Program-made: the position numbers and the translations under genes
Shown: piece by piece, positions 17,989-24,879 of the stretch
How positions within the stretch are numbered: position 1 is the first letter of the stretch
Layout of the letters: each line of letters opens with the position of its first letter
Source of the DNA: Cytobacillus sp. S13-E01
GTDB lineage: Bacteria > Bacillota > Bacilli > Bacillales > Bacillaceae_L
NCBI RefSeq assembly: GCF_029193815.1
Contig: NZ_JARFVC010000005.1
Coordinates: 62,001 to 126,000, forward strand
Direction of reading: 5' to 3'
DNA: 64,000 nt
The notes under the pieces: generated by a model
Told to the model about the DNA's origin: nothing
Databases searched by the model: none
The model's input: only the letters and a program-made list of their open reading frames with translations

Positions 17989-18900
17989 ATGGAAACACAT
18001 GGAGGTAAATATAATATAAAAGCAATTTCAAAAATAGTAGGAATCCAACCAGGAACCTTAAGAGCGTGGGAACGACGCTATAAGATGATTGCACCCATCC
18101 GTAACGAATCCGGACACCGCTTATATACAGAAGATCACGTAAAAATTATTAAATGGCTAATTGACCAAGTAGATAAAGGCTTTACGATATCGCAAGCAGT
18201 CGCATTACTTGAAAATGAGAAGTTTTCTCCACCTTTGACAGAGGAACTAGTAGAAAATGGTGATTTGTCACAAGCTTTCGTACTGGAGTTATTGGATGCT
18301 TTACTTTCCTTTAACGAAAACAGTGGAAATGAAATCATGAATAGAGCATTTAGTATATATACAATTGATAAAGTTGTTATTGATATCTTAGGGAACTTGC
18401 TTGTAAATATAGGAAATTTACGGGAAGTAGGTAAAATTACATCTGCACATGAACATTTTGCTACTTCTTTTTTAAGAACAAGGATTGGAATGATCATACA
18501 TTCAACTCCGGCTAACTCAGTATATCCTAAAGCTATTGCTGTATGTGGGCCTAATGAATGTCATGAACTAGGATTATTAATTTTTACGCATTATATTCGC
18601 AGACTCGGTTTTGAGGTCATTTATCTTGGTACAAGCATTTCCGAAAATGATTTTGATATAGTATTTGAGCAAGTTAAACCTAAATATCTTTTTCTATCAT
18701 GTACACTTGAAGAAAATAAGTCTAGTACACTCTCTCTCGTTGATCGCTTGTCGGTACAGCAACCTAGATTAACAATAGGAGTGAGCGGTCATGGTGTTTC
18801 AAAGCTTACTTGCGATGAAAAACACCAATATCAAACATATATAGTAGGGGACACAAAAAAACAGTGGGACCAATGGTTGGGTGATAAGCTATCCCATTGA
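17989..18900 (+). CDS. MerR-family regulator with cobalamin-binding domain (CarH/LitR-like)
   Basis: Predicted DNA-binding protein with an N-terminal MerR helix-turn-helix (about residues 8-75, TLRAWERRYKMIAPIRN), a helical B12-2-like domain with EHFAT (E155-H156-xx-T159), and a Rossmann B12-binding domain with the E-x-H-x-x-G ligand motif at E190-H192-G195. CarH/LitR proteins of this architecture sense light or adenosylcobalamin. The tryptophan expected ten residues before the EH pair appears to be Arg145, so light sensing is not assured. Start chosen at ATG 17989 with GGAGG 5 bases upstream. Single gene with its own promoter. Confidence 0.82.
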   Translation: METHGGKYNIKAISKIVGIQPGTLRAWERRYKMIAPIRNESGHRLYTEDHVKIIKWLIDQVDKGFTISQAVALLENEKFSPPLTEELVENGDLSQAFVLELLDALLSFNENSGNEIMNRAFSIYTIDKVVIDILGNLLVNIGNLREVGKITSAHEHFATSFLRTRIGMIIHSTPANSVYPKAIAVCGPNECHELGLLIFTHYIRRLGFEVIYLGTSISENDFDIVFEQVKPKYLFLSCTLEENKSSTLSLVDRLSVQQPRLTIGVSGHGVSKLTCDEKHQYQTYIVGDTKKQWDQWLGDKLSH

Positions 18901-19020
18901 TTGATTGTCAAACTACATAAAAAACTTTATAAAATGATTCTAAATATGTAAGAACCATCTTTGGATACTTTCATAAACTAATTGTAGGGAATGTAGGTGT
19001 GACGGTTTGGAGGGGTGCTA

Positions 19021-19629
19021 ATGCGACTTGAACGTTTGAACTACAACAAAATCAAGATTTTTTTAACATTTGATGATTTGGTTGATCGCGGCTTGTCGAA
19101 AGAAGATTTATGGCATGATTCACTTAAAGTGCATCAGCTTTTTAGGGATATGATTGAAGAGGCTAGTGATGAGTTGGGTTTTGAGGCTAATGGTCCAATA
19201 GCAGTCGAAGTATATTCATTACAAGCACAAGGAATGGTTGTAATTGTAACAAAAGATGTGAATGATCTAGAATCATATGACGAAGATTTTACCGATGATT
19301 ATATTGAAATGCAGGTAACACTTGATCAAAGTGACGAAATATTTTATGAATTTCACTCATTTGAAGATATTATTCAACTGTCAACTAGATTGAAAAATAT
19401 AAATGTTCTCAGTGGTAAATTATATTCGTTTAATAATAGGTTCTATTTATTATTTGAAGATGAAAACCTTGTTCAAACTGAGAATTTAATTTCTTTATTA
19501 GCTGAATTCGGCAATCCTTCAACAATAACAACCTATAAAGTACATGAATATGGTAAACTTTTAATGGCTGAGAATGCAATTCAACAAGTATATAGCTATT
19601 TTATTAAAAAGAATACAGAAGACCTCTAA
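19021..19629 (+). CDS. ypbH: MecA-family ClpC adaptor YpbH (MecB)
   Basis: Paralog of MecA that links substrates to the ClpCP protease. The N-terminus MRLERLNYNKIKIFLTFDDL and the conserved GPIAVEVYSLQAQGMVVIVT and IEMQVTLDQSDE segments match YpbH. Length 202 aa. ATG 19021 is preferred over the GTG at 19015: GGAGGGG lies about 6 bases before the ATG. The stop codon is embedded in the terminator stem. Confidence 0.92.
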   Translation: MRLERLNYNKIKIFLTFDDLVDRGLSKEDLWHDSLKVHQLFRDMIEEASDELGFEANGPIAVEVYSLQAQGMVVIVTKDVNDLESYDEDFTDDYIEMQVTLDQSDEIFYEFHSFEDIIQLSTRLKNINVLSGKLYSFNNRFYLLFEDENLVQTENLISLLAEFGNPSTITTYKVHEYGKLLMAENAIQQVYSYFIKKNTEDL

Positions 19630-19648
19630 GAACTTGTAGAGGTCTTTG
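19618..19648 (+). terminator. Intrinsic terminator overlapping the ypbH stop
   Basis: GACCTCTA / TAGAGGTC (19621-19628, 19637-19644) followed by TTTG; the stop codon is part of the stem. Confidence 0.75.
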
Positions 19649-19725
19649 TCATTCTTAAGGATAACAACTAAAAATATCCCTGCAAATATGTATTGTGTAA
19701 AAATATATTGTAGTATCGATATAAT

Positions 19726-19739
19726 TGTAATCGTTTACA
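19726..19739. promoter_or_regulatory. cre site (CcpA box) upstream of gudB
   Basis: TGTAATCGTTTACA matches TGWAANCGNTNWCA at every position and is almost palindromic. TATAAT directly precedes it (19720-19725), so CcpA binding would block transcription started there. It is about 480 bases ahead of gudB. Confidence 0.55.
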
Positions 19740-19740
19740 A

Positions 19741-19779
19741 AAAGCTAAAAAATTATCCAAAAGTCAATTTTTTAGCTTT
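19741..19779. other. Perfect hairpin downstream of the cre site
   Basis: A 14 bp perfect inverted repeat (19741-19754 and 19766-19779) with an 11-base loop. The right arm contains a T-run, so it may act as a weak terminator. Confidence 0.45.
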
Positions 19780-19963
19780 GCATGGATGTAAGGAAAGTGT
19801 ATACTATGTCATGAAAGGCAGACAATAAGATAAAGAGGAAACTCAGTGAAGGTAGCGTGGTGTATAAATAGTTCTTAACTTAATTCAAATAAGAGAGGTT
19901 ATGTCCATTACGTTTATTTGATTCTTTCATTCATATAATTAGCATTAGATTTTAAATAATAAT

Positions 19964-20125
19964 AAACCAATATGGCAGTGCTTCTTGCCACCGTCTCAAA
20001 TGATAAAAGGTGAGGCAGCGTCTGTATAATGGTTGTATTTGGGTATCCTGTTAAATTGTTGTATGAATAAAATGGTGTGTTTTCATACAAATAAAGTAAG
20101 TAATATACATACTTAGGTTTTTTTA
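19964..20125 (+). other. Candidate structured leader upstream of gudB
   Basis: AAACCAATA precedes hairpin TGGCA / TGCCA (19973-19977, 19986-19990), then CCGTCT, a CTCA / TGAG pair, a GTATGA / TCATAC hairpin (20061-20066, 20083-20088), and TAAGTA / TACTTA (20097-20102, 20110-20115) followed by seven T residues. The first part recurs ahead of ypfD at 30021-30093. The ensemble resembles a leader with a weak terminator; the ligand or protein, if any, is unknown. Confidence 0.4.
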
Positions 20126-20219
20126 TTTTAGTGAAAAGCTAGGTAATAAGTGTTGAGTTTTATTCCTATTTTGTCGCCTTATACTACATTACCAGTGAAA
20201 ATTTTTGGGAGGTTTACAA

Positions 20220-21500
20220 ATGGTAGCCGATAAGAATACCGATAGTACACAAAACAATCATGATAAACTAGATGTCCTTAAATCAACTCAAACAGTCATA
20301 CATAAAGCATTAGAAAAACTAGGGTATCCTGAGGAAGTGTATGAATTACTAAAAGAACCTATTCGAATGATGACCGTAAAGATTCCTATTCGAATGGATG
20401 ACGGTTCAGTTACAATATTTACTGGCTATCGTGCCCAACATAATGATGCAGTTGGTCCGACAAAGGGTGGCATACGTTTCCATCCAAATGTTACAGAAAA
20501 AGAAGTAAAGGCTCTTTCAATTTGGATGAGCTTAAAATGTGGTATTGTTGATTTGCCTTATGGTGGGGGTAAAGGTGGTATCGTGTGTGATCCTCGAGAT
20601 ATGTCTTTCCGTGAGCTTGAAAGACTAAGCCGTGGCTATGTACGTGCAATAAGTCAAATCGTTGGACCTACGAAAGACATTCCTGCACCAGATGTCTTTA
20701 CAAACTCACAAATTATGGCATGGATGATGGATGAGTATAGCCGAATTGATGAGTTTAATTCTCCAGGTTTCATTACAGGAAAACCATTAGTACTGGGTGG
20801 ATCACACGGTCGTGAGTCTGCTACAGCCAAAGGTGTGACAATATGTATCCGTGAAGCAGCTGCGAAATTAGGTATCCAACTTGAGGGGGCAAGAGTTGTA
20901 GTCCAAGGGTTTGGTAATGCAGGAAGCTTCCTTGCTAAATTTATGCATGATGCTGGTGCTAAAGTAATTGGTATTTCAGATGCATATGGTGGTTTACATG
21001 ACGAGAATGGTTTAGATATTGATTATTTACTAGATCGTCGTGATAGCTTTGGAACTGTAACTAAATTATTTAATAATACAATAACGAATAAAGAGCTACT
21101 TGAGCTTGATTGTGATATTTTAGTTCCTGCGGCCATTGAAAATCAAATCACTGAAGAAAATGCCCATAACATTAAAGCAAGTATTGTAGTTGAAGCGGCC
21201 AATGGTCCAACAACATTGGAAGCAACTGAAATCCTAACAGAACGTGGAATACTTTTAGTCCCGGATGTATTAGCTAGTGCTGGTGGGGTAACAGTATCAT
21301 ACTTCGAGTGGGTTCAAAATAACCAAGGGTATTATTGGACTGAAGAAGAAGTCGAAGAAAAGCTTGAGAAGGTTATGGTTAAGTCATTCAATAACATTTA
21401 TGATACATCGCGCAACCGTCGTGTTAATATGCGCCTTGCAGCTTACATGGTTGGTGTTAGAAAAATGGCAGAAGCCTCTCGCTTTAGAGGTTGGATTTAA
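20220..21500 (+). CDS. gudB: NAD-specific glutamate dehydrogenase GudB
   Basis: Catabolic glutamate dehydrogenase (glutamate to 2-oxoglutarate and ammonia). Substrate-site residues in GGIRFHPNV and the catalytic GGGKGGI are present; the NAD-binding fold has VVVQGFGNAGSF. Length 426 aa. Start at 20220 set by GGGAGG at 20207-20212. The region that is duplicated in the cryptic allele of B. subtilis 168 reads EKEVKALSIW here, without the 9-base duplication, so the enzyme should be active. A cre site and structured leader lie upstream. Confidence 0.95.
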   Translation: MVADKNTDSTQNNHDKLDVLKSTQTVIHKALEKLGYPEEVYELLKEPIRMMTVKIPIRMDDGSVTIFTGYRAQHNDAVGPTKGGIRFHPNVTEKEVKALSIWMSLKCGIVDLPYGGGKGGIVCDPRDMSFRELERLSRGYVRAISQIVGPTKDIPAPDVFTNSQIMAWMMDEYSRIDEFNSPGFITGKPLVLGGSHGRESATAKGVTICIREAAAKLGIQLEGARVVVQGFGNAGSFLAKFMHDAGAKVIGISDAYGGLHDENGLDIDYLLDRRDSFGTVTKLFNNTITNKELLELDCDILVPAAIENQITEENAHNIKASIVVEAANGPTTLEATEILTERGILLVPDVLASAGGVTVSYFEWVQNNQGYYWTEEEVEEKLEKVMVKSFNNIYDTSRNRRVNMRLAAYMVGVRKMAEASRFRGWI

Positions 21501-21515
21501 TAGATATTCTGTTTT

Positions 21516-21703
21516 ATCCCACACTTAAGGGGCAATATGACCGCCGCCTCAAAACTTTTAGGGATTCTATGATGTTTAGGTGGGGGATTAACTGCCCATA
21601 AAGGTCCGACGAAACACAGGACGTGCATGGCTCCCTAGCATTATAAGTTCAACATACAATCAGTTGGGATGAAGGTAACCCACTATTTTAAGGTTCACTT
21701 TAT
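21516..21703 (+). repeat. Dispersed repeat family 2, long copy
   Basis: Begins ATCCCA and ends TTCACTTTAT, like the copies at 22830 and 32741. Inside are GGGGCA...GAC, AGGTGGGGGAT and GGGATGAAGGTAACCCAC, plus about 100 extra bases containing GTCC / GGAC pairing. It lies between the gudB stop and the terminator at 21721. The palindromic, CCCCAC-rich character resembles ends of IS200/IS605-type elements (inference). Confidence 0.55.
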
Positions 21704-21718
21704 TTGCATCTTTGAATG

Positions 21719-21750
21719 AAATCTCCTATCATTTTATGATAGGAGATTTT
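21719..21750 (+). terminator. Intrinsic terminator of the gudB unit
   Basis: A 12 bp perfect stem (21721-21732 and 21736-21747) with a TTT loop, then T residues. Confidence 0.85.
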
Positions 21751-21808
21751 GGTTGTCTAGGGTGACAATTAAACAATGATACAGGTTATTGTATTGTAGG
21801 GAGTGGAA

Positions 21809-22777
21809 ATGTTGCAAAAAGAAGAGGTTATCATAGTCGGGGGAGGTCCTTGTGGACTTTCTGCAGCGATTGCACTTGAAGCAAAGGGATACAAACCTTT
21901 AGTTATCGAAAAGGGAAATATCGTTAATGCTATATTTAACTATCCAACACATCAAACCTTTTTCAGTTCAAGTGAGAAACTAGAAATTGGTGATGTGCCT
22001 TTTATTACAGAGAATAGGAAGCCTGTAAGAAATCAAGCACTCGCTTATTACCGGGAAGTTGCCAAGAGAAAGGAACTTCGAATCAATGCATTTGAAAAAG
22101 TTACCTCGATTGATAGAAATGGTAAAGGGACATTTATTGTCGAAACAACTAAAAAAAAATATGAAGCTAACTATATTGTTATCGCTACGGGGTACTATGA
22201 CCACCCAAATTATATGAATATCATTGGTGAGGAACTAGAAAAGGTGTCACATTATTTCAAGGAAGCACATCCGTATTTTAACAAGGATGTCGTTGTTATC
22301 GGTGGAAAAAACTCTAGTATTGATGCTGCCTTAGAGTTAGCAAAAGTAGGTGCAAGGGTAACTGTATTGTATAGAGGATCCGAGTATTCACAGAGTATTA
22401 AGCCCTGGATTTTACCAGAATTTGAAGCGCATGTTCGAAATGATTCAATAAAAATGGTATTTGAAGCAAATGTTAAGAAGATAACCGATGAATCAGTTAT
22501 TTATAGCGTGGAAGAAAGTGAAAAACAAATCAAGAATGACTTTGTGTTTGCTATGACAGGTTATCACCCTGATCATAACTTTCTTAAAAAAGTCGGGGTG
22601 CTAACAGAGGAAAGTACAGGGCGTCCTGTTTATAACCAAGAAACAATGGAAACAAACATTAAAGGAATATTTATAGCAGGAGTTATAGCTGCAGGAAATA
22701 ATGCCAATGAAATTTTTATTGAAAACGGAAGGTTCCACGGTCAATTAATTGCAGACTCGTTAAGACAGAATAATTAA
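21809..22777 (+). CDS. ypdA: Bacillithiol disulfide reductase YpdA (Bdr)
   Basis: FAD- and NADPH-dependent flavoprotein that reduces bacillithiol disulfide, restoring the BSH redox buffer and bacilliredoxins. The FAD motif GGGPCGL contains the conserved Cys15; the NADPH motif is VVIGGKNSSIDAALE; C-terminal FAD segment IFIAGVIAAGNNANEIF. Length 322 aa. ATG 21809 is chosen with TAGGGAG 5 bases upstream; a GTG at 21803 overlaps that site. Confidence 0.93.
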   Translation: MLQKEEVIIVGGGPCGLSAAIALEAKGYKPLVIEKGNIVNAIFNYPTHQTFFSSSEKLEIGDVPFITENRKPVRNQALAYYREVAKRKELRINAFEKVTSIDRNGKGTFIVETTKKKYEANYIVIATGYYDHPNYMNIIGEELEKVSHYFKEAHPYFNKDVVVIGGKNSSIDAALELAKVGARVTVLYRGSEYSQSIKPWILPEFEAHVRNDSIKMVFEANVKKITDESVIYSVEESEKQIKNDFVFAMTGYHPDHNFLKKVGVLTEESTGRPVYNQETMETNIKGIFIAGVIAAGNNANEIFIENGRFHGQLIADSLRQNN

Positions 22778-22786
22778 GGGGAACTT

Positions 22787-22830
22787 ACATGGCTCAATTG
22801 TCAAATGGTCGCATGAGCCATGTTTATTTA
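22787..22830 (+). terminator. Intrinsic terminator after ypdA
   Basis: ACATGGCTCA / TGAGCCATGT stem (22787-22796, 22814-22823) followed by TTATTTAT. Confidence 0.75.
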
Positions 22831-22880
22831 TCCCACCTTAAAAGTGCGGTAAGACTCCCCTAATTGCAGTTTCACTTTTT
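22830..22880 (+). repeat. Dispersed repeat family 2, short copy
   Basis: ATCCCA, a short interior with GTGCGGTAAGACTCCCC, then TTCACTTTTT. It starts at the end of the ypdA terminator. Confidence 0.5.
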
Positions 22881-22906
22881 AGTACTTATCTTTACTTGAA
22901 TTAGGA

Positions 22907-23878
22907 TTATTTTGAAAATAGAAGTTGTAATTCAGCAAGATCCGTTGTTTCCTCCAAGCTAATTAGGAGCTTAATTCTAGCCTTTTGTCCGTTTAGTCCA
23001 TTTGATAAAATAACTCCAAGTTCTTTTAGTTGTTTTCCTCCTCCATCATAGCTATAAACATCTTGAACAAATCCGTTAAAGCATCTAGATACTAATACAA
23101 CTGGAATTCCATTTTCAATAAGACTTTTTATTCCACTAACCATACTTGGAGGGAGGTTACCTTGTCCTAACGCCTCAATTATAAGTCCGTTAAACGGGAT
23201 AGTCCGGATAGCTTGAAGAATCAGATTGTCCATACCAGCATAGGCTTTTAAAAGTAGGACATTTTTTGTTACAGATTTTATATTATAGGTTTCTCTTTGC
23301 ACAGGGGTATGATGAAACGAAACACCTCGTTTTGTAACAATTCCTAATGGTCCATATTGTGGGCTTTGAAAGGTTGCAATATTACTTGTGTGAGTTTTCG
23401 TGACATTTTTTGCTGTATGTATTTCATCATTTAATACGACTAGGACTCCCTTCCCCTTAGCATCATCGCTAGCGGCTACTTTCACAGCTGATATAAGGTT
23501 ATAAGGCCCGTCCGCTCCTAACTCATTACTAGATCTCATTGCACCAGTCACAACAATCGGTATATCAGATTGAACTGTTAGATCAAGATAATAAGCTGTT
23601 TCTTCAAGTGTATCTGTCCCGTGAGTAATAACCGCACCTTCTATATTATCAAACCTTATTCCATCTTCAATTCGCTGTCTTAACATTTGCATTTCTTGTG
23701 GTGTAATATGGGGTGATGGTAAGTGAAATAGTTCTTCAACTACGATATTAGCTATATTTGACATAGACAAAGTTGTACCATGAAGCGGATTTTCTTTATC
23801 CGGCGCCACAGCTCCAGTTATTTTATCTTCCTTCATCGATATAGTTCCGCCAGTATGAATAATAAGTATTTTTTTCAT
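22907..23878 (-). CDS. ansA: L-asparaginase
   Basis: Hydrolyses asparagine to aspartate and ammonia. Both active-site signatures are present: HTGGTISM near the N-terminus (Thr12) and ITHGTDTLEETAY around residues 84-97; the region VVVTGAMRSSNELGADGPYN-like is also conserved. Length 323 aa fits the bacterial family. Start supported by GAAGGAG about 10 bases upstream. The gene is convergent with ypdA and divergent from prsW. The symbol follows the usual Bacillus name; the type (cytoplasmic, no signal peptide seen) is inferred. Confidence 0.88.
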   Translation of the reverse strand: MKKILIIHTGGTISMKEDKITGAVAPDKENPLHGTTLSMSNIANIVVEELFHLPSPHITPQEMQMLRQRIEDGIRFDNIEGAVITHGTDTLEETAYYLDLTVQSDIPIVVTGAMRSSNELGADGPYNLISAVKVAASDDAKGKGVLVVLNDEIHTAKNVTKTHTSNIATFQSPQYGPLGIVTKRGVSFHHTPVQRETYNIKSVTKNVLLLKAYAGMDNLILQAIRTIPFNGLIIEALGQGNLPPSMVSGIKSLIENGIPVVLVSRCFNGFVQDVYSYDGGGKQLKELGVILSNGLNGQKARIKLLISLEETTDLAELQLLFSK

Positions 23879-23996
23879 GGTGTAATAACTCCTTCCAAAA
23901 TATACAAAACCCTCTATTTTTAAATCTTATAAGTCGTTTTCAATTTAACAATATCATGTTACGATAAAAAAAAATAGAAAGAAATGAGGATCACTT

Positions 23997-24635
23997 ATGT
24001 TGGGGGTCATTTCAGCTGGTATTGCACCAGGATTAGCTTTGCTAAGCTATTTTTATCTAAAAGACAGATATGATTCAGAGCCCATTACAATGGTCTTTAG
24101 GATATTTGTTTTTGGTGCAATGCTAGTTTTTCCAATTATGTTTATTCAATATGTTTTAGAAGTGGAAAATGTATTTCAATCAACTTTACTAAATGCTTTT
24201 ATTTCTACAGGATTATTAGAAGAGTTTTTTAAATGGTTTATTTTATTTTACACAGTATATCAGCATTCTGAATTTGATGAACACTATGATGGGATTGTCT
24301 ATGGAGCATCTGTATCATTGGGTTTTGCAACTTTAGAAAACATCTTGTTTTTAATAGCAAACGGTGTCGAATTCGCAGTTGGCAGGGCGTTATTACCAGT
24401 ATCAAGCCATGCTTTATTTGGTGTAATAATGGGATTTTATCTTGGGAAAGCAAAACTATCAAGTAAAGATGCTAAAAAAAAATGGGTATTCCTTGCTTTA
24501 TTTATACCGTTTCTCCTTCATGGTTTTTATGATTATATCTTACTTACTAGGCAAAAGTGGTTATTTTATATGCTTCCATTTATGATTTTTTTATGGTGGT
24601 TTGGATTAAGAAAAGTAAAATTAGCAAGACAGTAA
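23997..24635 (+). CDS. prsW: Site-1 protease PrsW
   Basis: Multi-pass membrane protease that in B. subtilis makes the first cut in anti-sigma factor RsiW. Hydrophobic throughout, with the glutamate motif LLEEFFKW (E75, E76, K79), the histidine motif [12 protein letters not shown] and HGFYDYIL near the C-terminus. Length 212 aa is normal. ATG preceded by ATGAGGATC as ribosome site. No RsiW/SigW gene is in this window. Confidence 0.92.
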   Translation: MLGVISAGIAPGLALLSYFYLKDRYDSEPITMVFRIFVFGAMLVFPIMFIQYVLEVENVFQSTLLNAFISTGLLEEFFKWFILFYTVYQHSEFDEHYDGIVYGASVSLGFATLENILFLIANGVEFAVGRALLPVSSHALFGVIMGFYLGKAKLSSKDAKKKWVFLALFIPFLLHGFYDYILLTRQKWLFYMLPFMIFLWWFGLRKVKLARQ

Positions 24636-24661
24636 CTATACATTCGGTAGCAATCATCTAG

Positions 24662-24686
24662 GTCTGACACGTTGTCAGGCTTTTTT
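24662..24686 (+). terminator. Intrinsic terminator after prsW
   Basis: GTCTGACA / TGTCAGGC stem around a CGT loop, then six T residues. A family 1 repeat with leader B starts three bases later. Confidence 0.8.
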
Positions 24687-24688
24687 CG

Positions 24689-24779
24689 TTGTTTAGGAAT
24701 TTATAAAATTTTAAGGTTGTGTATAACTTCGTGTCTCTGTCTATCTACGTCTAGCTCCGTGCGCCTTGCGCTTCTCTTA
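24689..24779 (+). repeat. Dispersed repeat family 1, leader B, internally deleted
   Basis: Leader B (TTGTTTAGGAATTTATAAAA onward to CTATCTAC), core GTCTAGCTCCGTGCGCC and right end TTGCGCTTCTCTTA. No central hairpin. Confidence 0.75.
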
Positions 24780-24807
24780 TTTTCTCAGGATGAAATTTCT
24801 CAGAATC

Positions 24808-24837
24808 TGAATAAAATACCAACTTCTACAGAAAATA
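24808..24837 (+). promoter_or_regulatory. Predicted SigG promoter of sleB-ypeB
   Basis: TGAATA (24808-24813), 17-base spacer, GAAAATA (24831-24837), resembling the forespore SigG consensus TGAATA / CATACTA. SigG control of sleB-ypeB is established in B. subtilis. Confidence 0.6.
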
Positions 24838-24879
24838 CAATTAAGTGTATATAGAATTTTATTAGGGAGGTAAATAAGA

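Noticed and set aside
19646-19828. 60-codon frame upstream of gudB
   Set aside because: No ATG/GTG/TTG with ribosome site, runs through the cre box and a perfect hairpin; regulatory DNA is the better explanation.
24672-24854. 60-codon frame between prsW and sleB
   Set aside because: Consists of terminator, family 1 repeat and the SigG promoter region.
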